Positions 10,001 to 18,245 of a stretch of 64,000 bases of DNA are shown here, in pieces. The notes under the pieces are model-generated. The model saw nothing but the letters and a program-made list of their open reading frames with translations, did no database searches and was not told where the DNA came from. Source of the stretch: Clostridium sp. (GTDB lineage Bacteria > Bacillota > Clostridia > Lachnospirales > Lachnospiraceae); NCBI GenBank assembly GCA_023664605.1, contig JAMPFF010000001.1:448682-512681 (forward strand), in the 5' to 3' direction. A program made the position numbers and the translations under genes. How positions within the stretch are numbered: position 1 is the first letter of the stretch; each line of letters starts with the position of its first letter.

Positions 10001-10722
10001 AAATAGAAGGCATACCGAACAGGTTCCGTATGATGACGATAACGTTCTATGCGGATGACGAGGTGATTGAGACGTTGGAATGCCCATACGGCGGCATTGT
10101 GCTGAACACCATGTATCCTGAAATTCCGGTCAAAGAGGGTTTTTATGCGGATTGGGATATTAAGGGGTTAAGGGAGCTGCTCCACGACGAGGAAGTGACG
10201 GTGGAGTATGTGCGTTATTTAACCACGATTGCTTCCGAACAGACAAGGGCGAACGGGCAGTCGGCATTTCTGGTGGACGGCACATTTGAAAAAGAGGCGG
10301 TTCTGACATTAGATAGTTTGGATTATTCTGAATCGGAACCGGAAGAAACGGCGGAGCATTGGCGCTTAAGTTTTCCTGATGACGGCGCAAAAGAGCATCA
10401 GGTTCGTTATCAGGCGCCGCTTGGACAGACCAAAGGCGTTAAAATCTATATTAAAAATGATGGCGGATGGGAACAGGCGGACACGGAACTGATGGGGATT
10501 TACCACCTGTTTACGATTGATGGGATGGGAGCGGAGATTGCGGTCTGCGTTTATGAAAAGGGGATTGTGGATTATATGGTTTACATAATTCCAACGGCGG
10601 TTATTATTATCCTTGCCATCGTATTGATTGTCAGAAAAATAAAAAAGAAGAAAAAAGCGGGAAAAGAAAAGGAGGAGGACTCCTTAGAGGAAAAGCAAGA
10701 AGAGAATAAGCCGCAGCATTGA
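7075..10722 (+). CDS. large secreted, membrane-anchored GLUG-repeat surface protein
   Basis: A 1215-residue protein. A signal peptide ends near VCA at about residue 25, followed by an acidic stretch. GLUG-type beta repeats occur at about 150-370 (GGIVGDNSG, GGITGFNE, GGIAGDNMG, GGIVGRQSG) and again at about 785-960. Between them is a long, mostly helical region (about 370-770) rich in Ala, Asp and Glu with coiled-coil character. A C-terminal helix IIPTAVIIILAIVLIV is followed by a Lys-rich cytoplasmic tail. The start overlaps the MMPL gene, so the two are probably made together. GLUG repeats occur in cell-surface proteins, some proteolytic or adhesive; no catalytic domain is recognised. The architecture suggests an extracellular partner or cargo receptor for the transporter, which is inference. 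Confidence 0.75.
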   Translation: MCRKRITSFLLAALIGITPVMNVCAEEKKETADKTEKEADEAENIENSEDAEEVATLEDANETLDSYDDVEMEWQEVYIESVEDLKAFSRNCWLDTWSQDKKVYLSADLDLTGSDFVSIPTFGGYFDGQGHTISGLSIRDAVSYTGLFCYTQKSAVIINLTVKGVVRPAGEQIVVGGIVGDNSGILMNCNFAGTIEGNDYVGGITGFNEISGILIDCKNSGKVTGAHYTGGIAGDNMGNIAGCVNEADVNISNADKGKSIEDINIEQYTSGLLEAGEGGESGKEESINNNTIDSGGIAGLSTGIIQFCVNKGTIGYEHVGYNMGGIVGRQSGYVYACENNGTVYGRKDVGGIAGQTEPYIAIDLTKDIAYQLAENIDDMHDLTDKMLGDAGAESDTISGRLSIIQDFAAKALDDTSVLADRTVEWTDGMIGSVNDAINRLDYVMDEAAKNGGMLDSAKGAASDVKDAADELVDTIDALDIYQYMTPEERTRYDAAKENIDSANRERAGYYADAVQAYNNYYINQARDEYSSNESDLVPKLKDGTVKDSGISGTGGYKAFLDVDEWVHYYDDGNGNMIEGEFPASDEPQRSYDEAVLDRASELVTDNADKIAEDASAYAKEKYPDAKYSAVLEDNLETISEIVAAHESEMTDNVVSELQDAVGYARDASENLETAGNEAKNIVDTLNEMPDISMPQLGEGYRSRTNSLSSNLQGLSENIGYLNNEMSSTNDVLLGDMEDLNDQFSTIMRLYTDAIDGVLDMDYSNIYEDNSVEDAETSTEATIADCVNNGIVRGDINISGIAGTMAIEYDFDLESDVTGIEDAKLNSTFLTKCVLRGNENNGRVTALKSYAGGICGMQEMGTILWCEDYGKIVSTSGSYVGGIAGESRSHIMESYAKCSVSGDEYVAGIAGAASSISDCCAMARIQEATAFSGAIAGTVDENGTVERNFFVSDEIAGIDRISYSGKAEPISYRKMLEIEGIPNRFRMMTITFYADDEVIETLECPYGGIVLNTMYPEIPVKEGFYADWDIKGLRELLHDEEVTVEYVRYLTTIASEQTRANGQSAFLVDGTFEKEAVLTLDSLDYSESEPEETAEHWRLSFPDDGAKEHQVRYQAPLGQTKGVKIYIKNDGGWEQADTELMGIYHLFTIDGMGAEIAVCVYEKGIVDYMVYIIPTAVIIILAIVLIVRKIKKKKKAGKEKEEDSLEEKQEENKPQH

Positions 10723-10784
10723 CAATTATCGTATGATTTGATATCGTTTTCTTATTCGTAAGATGTGTAATTTAGGAGGACTTT

Positions 10785-11273
10785 ATGGTTAAACCACAGG
10801 CGAATAAAAGAATTTCCAAGAGCGATACCTACTTAAACTGCGCGGAGGCTTTTGCTTATCGAAGCACCTGTATCAAACGTAAATACGGCGCCGTTATCGT
10901 AAAAGACGACGCCGTTATTTCGACCGGGTACAACGGTTCTCCGCGCGGTTTTGAGAACTGTTGCGATATCGGCGCATGTCCGCGTATTCCACGCAATATG
11001 CACCAGGGAGAGGGATATGAAATCTGCCGCGCCATCCATGCCGAGGCAAACGCGCTTTTAAACTGCTCCAGAGAACAGACGATTGGCGCAGATTTATATC
11101 TGGCGGGCATCAATCCCGAGGACTGTTCCGTACATAAAGCAAAGCCCTGTCCGTTATGCGCCCGGATGATTATCCAGGCGGGCATCCGCAATGTGATACT
11201 GCGGGTCGGAGAGGGCGCGGATAATTTCGTGACGATACCGGCCGCAGAGCTGGACTGGTATAAGGAAGCATAA
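10785..11273 (+). CDS. comEB: dCMP deaminase family protein (ComEB-like)
   Basis: A 162-residue zinc-dependent cytidine/deoxycytidylate deaminase. The catalytic motif IHAEANALL supplies one zinc ligand and the proton-shuttling Glu, and PCPLCARM supplies the two zinc-binding cysteines. An upstream segment, CDIGACPR, contains further cysteines typical of dCMP deaminases. The length matches the family. It converts dCMP to dUMP, feeding thymidylate synthesis. ATG 10785 is preceded by AGGAGG at 10774-10779. It lies 62 bases after the GLUG gene and converges with the regulator gene on the other strand. The name comEB is used for the Bacillus homologue; a competence role is not implied. Confidence 0.88.
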   Translation: MVKPQANKRISKSDTYLNCAEAFAYRSTCIKRKYGAVIVKDDAVISTGYNGSPRGFENCCDIGACPRIPRNMHQGEGYEICRAIHAEANALLNCSREQTIGADLYLAGINPEDCSVHKAKPCPLCARMIIQAGIRNVILRVGEGADNFVTIPAAELDWYKEA

Positions 11274-11298
11274 AAAGCGAAAAATCATCTTTTGGTAT

Positions 11299-11919
11299 TT
11301 ACAAGGCTTTTCTTTTCTCCTTTATCTGTTCCCGTTTACTGACTTCCAATTTCTCGAATATGTTAGAAATATGCTTCTTGACGGTTGTTTCGGAGATACA
11401 TAGCTGCGCTGCAATTTCCGCGTTGCTAAGACCCTGTTCAATCCGGATAGCAAGCTCTGCCTCCCTGTTTGTCAGACCAAGCGCCCTGTAGGCTTCATAG
11501 ATCTGCGTTGCGCTCATAGGCTCCTCATTGGGCGATTCTCTGGCGGATTCTTTATCTTTCCTTGCTTTTTCCGTATCGTCCGAGAAGATGAGCGAAAGGG
11601 CAAGCCCGTATAAAACGGGACGGCAGTTTTTGGCAATTTCCGGTATGATGTTATCGGCGTCCATCTGCGTGGAAAAGGCGATAAAAAGCAGGATAAAAGT
11701 CTGGATATAACCGGCAAGCAGAGCGCATTTTCCAAACTGCGCGGTATCAAATTTTCCGTTTTCCGTGCGTTTATATGCCGGGAGAAATAAAACAGCCATG
11801 CCGATAATCACAAGGACAAGCTGTTTTATATCGAATAACTGCGTCAGTTTAAAATCCAGCATAAACGACATTATCAAAATATAGATAAAAACCGCGATAA
11901 GCTTTGAGACATATTTCAT
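11299..11919 (-). CDS. membrane-anchored LuxR-type transcription regulator
   Basis: A 206-residue protein. The first ~110 residues hold about four hydrophobic helices and the C-terminal ~65 residues form a LuxR/NarL helix-turn-helix: LTNREAELAIRIEQGLSN, then AAQLCISETTVKKHISNIF and KLEVSKREQI. No receiver domain is present, so activity is probably controlled through the membrane part or its partner. It lies 3 bases downstream of the membrane protein gene 11923-12453 on the same strand, which suggests co-expression and possibly a sensor-regulator pair. Targets are unknown. The DNA-binding assignment is firm; membrane anchoring is read from hydrophobicity only. Confidence 0.85.
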   Translation of the reverse strand: MKYVSKLIAVFIYILIMSFMLDFKLTQLFDIKQLVLVIIGMAVLFLPAYKRTENGKFDTAQFGKCALLAGYIQTFILLFIAFSTQMDADNIIPEIAKNCRPVLYGLALSLIFSDDTEKARKDKESARESPNEEPMSATQIYEAYRALGLTNREAELAIRIEQGLSNAEIAAQLCISETTVKKHISNIFEKLEVSKREQIKEKRKAL

Positions 11920-11922
11920 AAC

Positions 11923-12453
11923 CTACTCCATTTCTTTTTCCGGCGTTTCTTTTTCAGTCAGCTCTTTTTCAGTCAGCTCTTTTCCGGCAGCGTCTGCATT
12001 TCCTTCCTGCATAAATTCTATCACGCGTACGTTTAAAATAGATTTTATCGGTAAAAGCAGCAGGGTGATGATAAGCGCATATGCCCATGTGATGAGGGCG
12101 ACGGACAGAACCGGACCGAGGGCGGAAAGGTCGTCAAGGCCTCGCAGTATCAATAACAGTGAAGCGACAAGCAGAAAAAGACCGGAACTAAGCAGGGTCC
12201 TCATCATGAGGGTGACGGCTTCTAAGGCGCGTCTGATTGCGATGAGGCTGCTTTCCCTTTTTTTGGAGAGGGCAATCCGGAACGCATTGTTAAAGTCTTT
12301 AAACAGACCGGCGGAAATCAAAATCGGTATGCAGATAAGCAGAATCATTAAGAAACTGGGTAAATCCATAAAGTAAACAAGAGAAAAACTGCCTGAACTG
12401 CATCCTATAAGGATGGTTACAAAAATAATAGCTAGAATAGAAATAAAATACAT
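11923..12453 (-). CDS. uncharacterised integral membrane protein
   Basis: A 176-residue protein of unknown family. Four hydrophobic segments are visible: near residues 3-20 and 30-48, then around 85-105 and 115-140. Between the first and second pairs is a basic loop (FRIALSKKRESSLIAIRRAL). The C-terminus is strongly charged with a short imperfect repeat (KELTEKELTEKETPEKE). It is the first gene of a two-gene minus-strand unit with the LuxR-type membrane regulator, so it may sense or transmit the signal for it; this is inference from position. There is no signal peptide cleavage site and no enzymatic motif that I can recognise. Confidence 0.6.
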   Translation of the reverse strand: MYFISILAIIFVTILIGCSSGSFSLVYFMDLPSFLMILLICIPILISAGLFKDFNNAFRIALSKKRESSLIAIRRALEAVTLMMRTLLSSGLFLLVASLLLILRGLDDLSALGPVLSVALITWAYALIITLLLLPIKSILNVRVIEFMQEGNADAAGKELTEKELTEKETPEKEME

Positions 12454-12686
12454 AATGATACCTCGCTTTCTTTTTTCATTTTTAACGGCATATATGCGTT
12501 ACATCATCAACATACAAATAATTCATCCCAAAGACAATACTTCTTATGGTAGTATTTTAGTAGTATACCTGTTATTACGCTTTATTTCAATGATACGAGT
12601 CGATATCCCTAGACAAACCCTGATAAAACAGGTATACTTAAAAAAGGCTTGCAGCAGGCTGAATGGGGATAGGAGAGGGTTTTTAT
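12454..12686. other. divergent intergenic region
   Basis: This gap lies between the minus-strand membrane-protein operon and the GGDEF-like gene and must hold promoters for both. It is A/T-rich with a short inverted repeat CCTGATAAAACAGG near 12618. I see no clear operator, RNA gene or riboswitch. Confidence 0.4.
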
Positions 12687-13613
12687 ATGGAGTATGGAGC
12701 AGTTCCGTTTGACAAAAGAATAAAAGAGAATATTAAAAATTATGCGATGGATAATCTGTATCCGGTCGATTCTTTGCGGGCGCATTTAAAGGCGATTGCC
12801 GCGATTACGGGGGCGGAACTTCTGCTGACGGACAGACACGGGGAAAAGGTTGTTTCTATCGGTAATTTTGCAGGCTTTATACCGGACGTGGTAGGAGAGC
12901 CGGGCAGAAAGGTACGGGTCTATAACAGGACGATAGCGCATCTGTACAGCAAGACGGATGGCATCGCGGACGATAAAAAACAGGACGTGGAGAAGATGCT
13001 GGACGAGGCGGTAACGCTGTTTTCGTGTCTGGGGGAAGAGGCGTACCTGCACAGGGAGTACGCGATTTATGTGGATGAACTGGAAGAGAAGTTAGATGAA
13101 AAACATACGCAGACTGCGGAGGGCGAGAATGTGGATGCGCTGACGGGCGTGTACCATAAATTCTATTTTGAGGAACGCATGAAGGCCATGGACGCATCAG
13201 GAGTTGCCCCGGTGGCGGTTATCAATGCCAATATCAATGACTGGAAATATGTCAATGATAATTTCGGGGATGAAGAAAGCGACAGGCTGATTCAGACGAT
13301 TGCGGGAATTTTGAAAAAAGAGGCAAAACCGGACTATTGTTTGGGGCGGATAGACGGCGATGTGTTTATCATTTTGATACCGATGGCGGATGACGGGGAG
13401 GCGGAGGATTACTGCGCCAGAGTACAGGCGGCATGTCTTGCTTATGAGGATGACATTATCGCGCCGTCTGCCGCATGCGGCATTGTCTATAAGACCAATG
13501 TGGAAGAAATGATAGCGGATAAGTTACCGGATGCGGAATATGAAATGTTTAATAATAAATTTGAGATGAAAAATTCACCCGGTTACAGAGAGCGTCTGGA
13601 AAAGAAAAAATAA
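12687..13613 (+). CDS. degenerate GGDEF-domain protein
   Basis: A 308-residue soluble protein. Residues ~25-140 form an unassigned N-terminal module, possibly GAF/PocR-like (GAELLLTDRHGEKVVSIGNF). Residues ~150-308 resemble a diguanylate cyclase domain: DALTGVYHKFYFEERM at its start, then INDWKYVNDNFGDEESDRLI. The signature loop reads RIDGDVF where an active enzyme has R(x)GG(D/E)EF. The first Gly, the acidic metal ligand and the Glu are changed, so synthesis of cyclic-di-GMP is unlikely; it may act as a binding or regulatory domain. Start ATG 12687 is preferred over the in-frame ATG 12663 because AGGAGA lies between them at correct spacing. A strong terminator follows. Confidence 0.75.
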   Translation: MEYGAVPFDKRIKENIKNYAMDNLYPVDSLRAHLKAIAAITGAELLLTDRHGEKVVSIGNFAGFIPDVVGEPGRKVRVYNRTIAHLYSKTDGIADDKKQDVEKMLDEAVTLFSCLGEEAYLHREYAIYVDELEEKLDEKHTQTAEGENVDALTGVYHKFYFEERMKAMDASGVAPVAVINANINDWKYVNDNFGDEESDRLIQTIAGILKKEAKPDYCLGRIDGDVFIILIPMADDGEAEDYCARVQAACLAYEDDIIAPSAACGIVYKTNVEEMIADKLPDAEYEMFNNKFEMKNSPGYRERLEKKK

Positions 13614-13621
13614 AGAGTTTG

Positions 13622-13668
13622 CCGTTCCTTTGCCAATCAGGCAGTTATGGCGGGAACGGTCTTTTTTT
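13622..13668 (+). terminator. intrinsic terminator after the GGDEF-like gene
   Basis: CCGTTCC at 13622-13628 pairs with GGAACGG at 13653-13659; the intervening 24 bases can fold further (TGCC/GGCA), and a seven-T run follows. Confidence 0.8.
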
Positions 13669-13718
13669 GTAGTTGGATATAATGGGAGTAAAATAACGAC
13701 AGATGGGAGTATGGAAAC

Positions 13719-14543
13719 GTGGAACGGGAAGAACAGATAAAAATGCTGTACTGTGAAAACTGCCATGCCGTCATACCGGCGGACAGCGCAAAGTGTCCGT
13801 ATTGCGGCGCATTGAATGTATCCGGCGGGGAAAAGCAGTATATGGAGAAGCTTTTTACCTTAAGAGAAGATGTGGAAGAGCTGAAAGACGTGCCGATTGA
13901 CGCTTACAAAAAAGAATTTGGCAAAAGCGGAAAGGTAATCAGACGGACGCTGGTCGTATGCTGCGTTGCAGCGATTCTGGTCTTTGGGGCGGTTTTCATT
14001 TTCCGTAAAATTCAGGATGCCACCGTGCCGATGGCAGGAACAAAAGAACAAATGCTCTGGGAAAAAGAGAACTTTCCCAAGATGAATGAGATGTATGCAG
14101 CCGGGGATTATGAGGGCATTGTGGAATTTGAGGCACAAAACTGCAAAAACGGATATTATTCCACCTATAGCTGGGAACACTCGGATTTTATGACCATCTA
14201 TAACTGGTATACATATTGCGCATACAGCGCCGAACAGGCGAAGGCAAAAGGCTATGATGATGACAGTGTGCAGCAGTTTATCATGGATGCGCTGTGTATG
14301 CTGCAAACCAGAGAATACGTCGTCTATGATGAAAAAGAACAGGAAATGGTTGACGAATATCAGGACGTTGTCAGAGAAATGTTAAGCAGTCAGTTGGATA
14401 TGCAGCCGGAAGATTTTGACGCCCTGTATCAGGAATGCTGTAAAGAAGACGAATACGGAGTTTATTTTGATTATAGTCTTGCGGAAAAGAAAGTAAAAAG
14501 TTATGTAAATCAAAATATGAAAAACGGAAAGGTTGTGCGATAA
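13719..14543 (+). CDS. zinc-ribbon, single-pass membrane protein
   Basis: A 274-residue protein (266 if translation begins at ATG 13743). An N-terminal zinc ribbon CENCHAVIPADSAKCPYC is followed by a linker and one transmembrane helix (about residues 75-96, VVCCVAAILVFGAVFIF). The remainder is an outside domain of ~170 residues with many Tyr, Trp and acidic residues. GTG 13719 has GGGAG about ten bases upstream; ATG 13743 is a weaker alternative, but it places the ribbon right at the N-terminus as is usual. It is the first of three tightly spaced genes encoding similar membrane proteins. Family unknown; the zinc ribbon is clear, the function is not. Confidence 0.7.
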   Translation: MEREEQIKMLYCENCHAVIPADSAKCPYCGALNVSGGEKQYMEKLFTLREDVEELKDVPIDAYKKEFGKSGKVIRRTLVVCCVAAILVFGAVFIFRKIQDATVPMAGTKEQMLWEKENFPKMNEMYAAGDYEGIVEFEAQNCKNGYYSTYSWEHSDFMTIYNWYTYCAYSAEQAKAKGYDDDSVQQFIMDALCMLQTREYVVYDEKEQEMVDEYQDVVREMLSSQLDMQPEDFDALYQECCKEDEYGVYFDYSLAEKKVKSYVNQNMKNGKVVR

Positions 14544-14544
14544 T

Positions 14545-15333
14545 ATGAAATGCCCTACATGTGGTGCAAATTTGCAGATAGAGGATGAAAAGTGTCCGTT
14601 TTGCCAAAATCCAAATCCCTTTGCGCAAAAACACAGACAGGATATGAGGCGTTATCATCAGGAGTTTCAGAAGACGAAAAGGGAAGTGGAGCAAAAGACC
14701 AGCCGCTTTACGTCTGTGACGGTGAAAATTACGGTGATAATCATTCTTGCCGTGTTGATAGCGGCCATGGTCTATATGAAAAGAGACGGGTATTATATGA
14801 TCCAGATGAACCGCACCAGGAAAGATATCCAAATGAATAAGGAAAGTTACGCGGCGCAGTTGACGGCGTACGAAGAAGAGGGTAACTGGCTGGAATTATA
14901 TGCTTTTTATAATATAAAGGAGCTGTATTTGGACAGCGACAGTTTCAGGCCATATATGGCGGTTTATTCCGCTTCCTGTAATTATAAGGGGATTGTGGAT
15001 TATATTACGCGTTATTACAGTGACTCCGACTATTATAGTCCGAAAGAGGTCACCCGTTGGTTTGCGGAGTATCTGGACGGTTTTTATGATTATGCGCAGC
15101 GGACATCCTATGCGGGCGGGTATTATGATGCCTGCTATACGCCCGAGCATCAGGAAGCGCTTATGCGTATGTGGGAGGATTTGGATGCGCTGCTTATCAC
15201 CTACTGCCATCTGACGGAAGAGGAACTGGCGCTTTTACCTGATTATTCCACGGCCAAAAAGGGCAGTCTGATTGAAGAGGGGCTGCTTCGGGAGAGTGCG
15301 GATGAAACCGGTGAGGAGGATATGGATAAATGA
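14545..15333 (+). CDS. second zinc-ribbon membrane protein
   Basis: A 262-residue protein starting directly with a zinc ribbon (MKCPTCGANLQIEDEKCPFC). A basic, helical linker (residues 25-58) and one transmembrane helix (about 62-82, VTVKITVIIILAVLIAAMVY) follow. The extracytoplasmic domain of ~180 residues is Tyr-rich and resembles that of the preceding gene in layout (YNIKELYLDSDSF, YITRYYSDSDYY). It starts one base after the stop of gene 13719-14543 and overlaps the next by four bases (ATGA), so the three are almost certainly one translationally coupled unit. The two ribbon proteins are probably paralogues. No enzymatic motif is seen. Confidence 0.7.
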   Translation: MKCPTCGANLQIEDEKCPFCQNPNPFAQKHRQDMRRYHQEFQKTKREVEQKTSRFTSVTVKITVIIILAVLIAAMVYMKRDGYYMIQMNRTRKDIQMNKESYAAQLTAYEEEGNWLELYAFYNIKELYLDSDSFRPYMAVYSASCNYKGIVDYITRYYSDSDYYSPKEVTRWFAEYLDGFYDYAQRTSYAGGYYDACYTPEHQEALMRMWEDLDALLITYCHLTEEELALLPDYSTAKKGSLIEEGLLRESADETGEEDMDK

Positions 15334-15728
15334 ACAAAGTCATGAATATTATTATTGCAGCGCTTTCGGTTGTTTTGTTTGTACAGATTTTTCTTTTTAC
15401 CGGCTATGTGCTGGAGCGTGAATTGGTGTATGGATACGACAGCGATGAAGAGGATTTAGTCAATGACATGAAGTATCAGGATTATGATAATCTGCTAAAC
15501 GCCGTGCATCAGAATGAGGCTATGGGAGTGCAGAAGACAGGCGAAATGGAAGCGTTGTACGCAGTGGCCTATTATTATGAAAATGCCATGATGTACCATG
15601 CCTACCGGACTGCCGGGAATAGGGAAATGGCGCAGCAAAGATACGATAGGATGCTGGAATATGAAATGCAGATGGGAGAATACAGCTTTGCCAAAGAGGA
15701 AATTTTGGATTATCTGGGCATAGAATAG
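15330..15728 (+). CDS. small single-pass membrane protein linked to the zinc-ribbon pair
   Basis: A 132-residue protein with an N-terminal transmembrane helix (residues 5-24, IIIAALSVVLFVQIFLF) and an outside domain of ~105 residues. That domain is rich in Tyr, Met and acidic residues and looks helical, possibly TPR-like (YAVAYYYENAMMYHAYRTAG). Its ATG overlaps the stop of the preceding gene by four bases. It lacks the zinc ribbon but otherwise repeats the outside-domain theme of the two genes before it, which suggests an interacting set at the membrane. Function unknown. Confidence 0.65.
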   Translation: MNKVMNIIIAALSVVLFVQIFLFTGYVLERELVYGYDSDEEDLVNDMKYQDYDNLLNAVHQNEAMGVQKTGEMEALYAVAYYYENAMMYHAYRTAGNREMAQQRYDRMLEYEMQMGEYSFAKEEILDYLGIE

Positions 15729-15857
15729 AAAGCGGATATAAAATTATAAAAAAAGTATTAAATCCCAGCTTTTGGAGAATGATAAGAAAACGAGAGAAAA
15801 ACAAAGAAAACGAGAGAAAAAAGCATAATACGATATAAAATACGCCATTATTTACGT

Positions 15858-15886
15858 TTGCAAAGTAGAATGGATGAATTTAATAT
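15858..15886 (+). promoter_or_regulatory. groESL promoter
   Basis: TTGCAA at 15858-15863 and TAATAT at 15881-15886 have a 17-base spacer, placing the transcription start around 15893, immediately before the CIRCE operator. Confidence 0.65.
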
Positions 15887-15898
15887 ATGCTTTAGTGA

Positions 15899-15925
15899 TT
15901 AGCACTCGACCTGAATGAGTGCTAA
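15899..15925. promoter_or_regulatory. CIRCE operator (HrcA binding site)
   Basis: A perfect consensus: TTAGCACTC, nine bases, GAGTGCTAA. It sits at the expected transcription start of groESL, so the operon should be repressed by HrcA and released on heat or unfolded-protein stress. HrcA itself is not in the window. Confidence 0.98.
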
Positions 15926-16007
15926 CAAACAGAAAGAAAACGGCAGCCGCGGGAGAATAAGCAGTTGCGCAAAGAAATATGGACAGAAAAATGAAGGAGG
16001 CAGAAAT

Positions 16008-16292
16008 ATGAAATTAGCACCACTTGGCGACAGAGTTGTATTGAAACAGTTAGAAGCGGAGGAAACAACCAAATCAGGCATTGTTCTTCCCGGACAGAAC
16101 AAAGAGAAACCGCAGCAGGCAGAAGTGATTGCAGTCGGCCCGGGCGGCGTTGTAGACGGTAAGGAAGTAAAGATGGAAGTCAAAGTTGGCGACCAGGTTA
16201 TTTACTCCAAATATTCCGGAACGGAAGTAAAAATCGAAGAAGACGAGTACATTATTGTAAGACAGAGCGATATTCTGGCAATCATCCAGTAA
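16008..16292 (+). CDS. groES: co-chaperonin GroES
   Basis: A 94-residue Hsp10 subunit that caps the GroEL ring in the cytoplasm. The family start [16 protein letters not shown], the mobile loop ([11 protein letters not shown]) and the ending [12 protein letters not shown] are all present. ATG 16008 is chosen because GGAGG lies a few bases upstream and because the frame upstream of it, although open to 15915, runs through the leader and the edge of the CIRCE operator. The first gene of the CIRCE-controlled operon, 35 bases before groEL. Confidence 0.98.
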   Translation: MKLAPLGDRVVLKQLEAEETTKSGIVLPGQNKEKPQQAEVIAVGPGGVVDGKEVKMEVKVGDQVIYSKYSGTEVKIEEDEYIIVRQSDILAIIQ

Positions 16293-16306
16293 ATAACAGA
16301 AATTAA

Positions 16307-17953
<1,647 letters not shown>

Positions 17954-18087
17954 AATGTGAGAAGAACTTCTAAAGACGTCTCGCCATAGGACGAGACGCC
18001 AAGAAGTTCTACGATTTGCAAGCAAATCTTTCTCGCATCGAAGAATCGCTGATGCGATTCTTCCTAGTATGAATAGCATGAAAAATA
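17954..18087. repeat. cluster of three perfect hairpins downstream of groEL
   Basis: Three consecutive palindromes fill the gap. AGAACTTCT (17963-17971) pairs with AGAAGTTCT (18002-18010), enclosing CGTCTCG/CGAGACG. GATTTGC pairs with GCAAATC (18013-18028). GAAGAATCGC pairs with GCGATTCTTC around TGAT (18040-18063). None is followed by a T run, so they are not simple terminators; they may stabilise the groESL message 3' end. Confidence 0.7.
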
Positions 18088-18129
18088 AGAGGCATGGGAT
18101 GATTTTAGTATCATTTCGTGTCTCTTTTT
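18088..18129 (+). terminator. groESL terminator
   Basis: A 16-bp imperfect stem (AGAGGCATGGGATGAT with ATCATTTCGTGTCTCT, using G-U pairs) with loop TTTAGT and a T5 run. Confidence 0.7.
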
Positions 18130-18245
18130 GCGGCGATATGGACAAAATACTTTCTTTATGATAATAAATGGTGTATAATTTATCACAATGGGTATTTTGT
18201 TTATATGGACTAAAAAGGCGCAAGTAAAGTGACGGGTGATGACAA

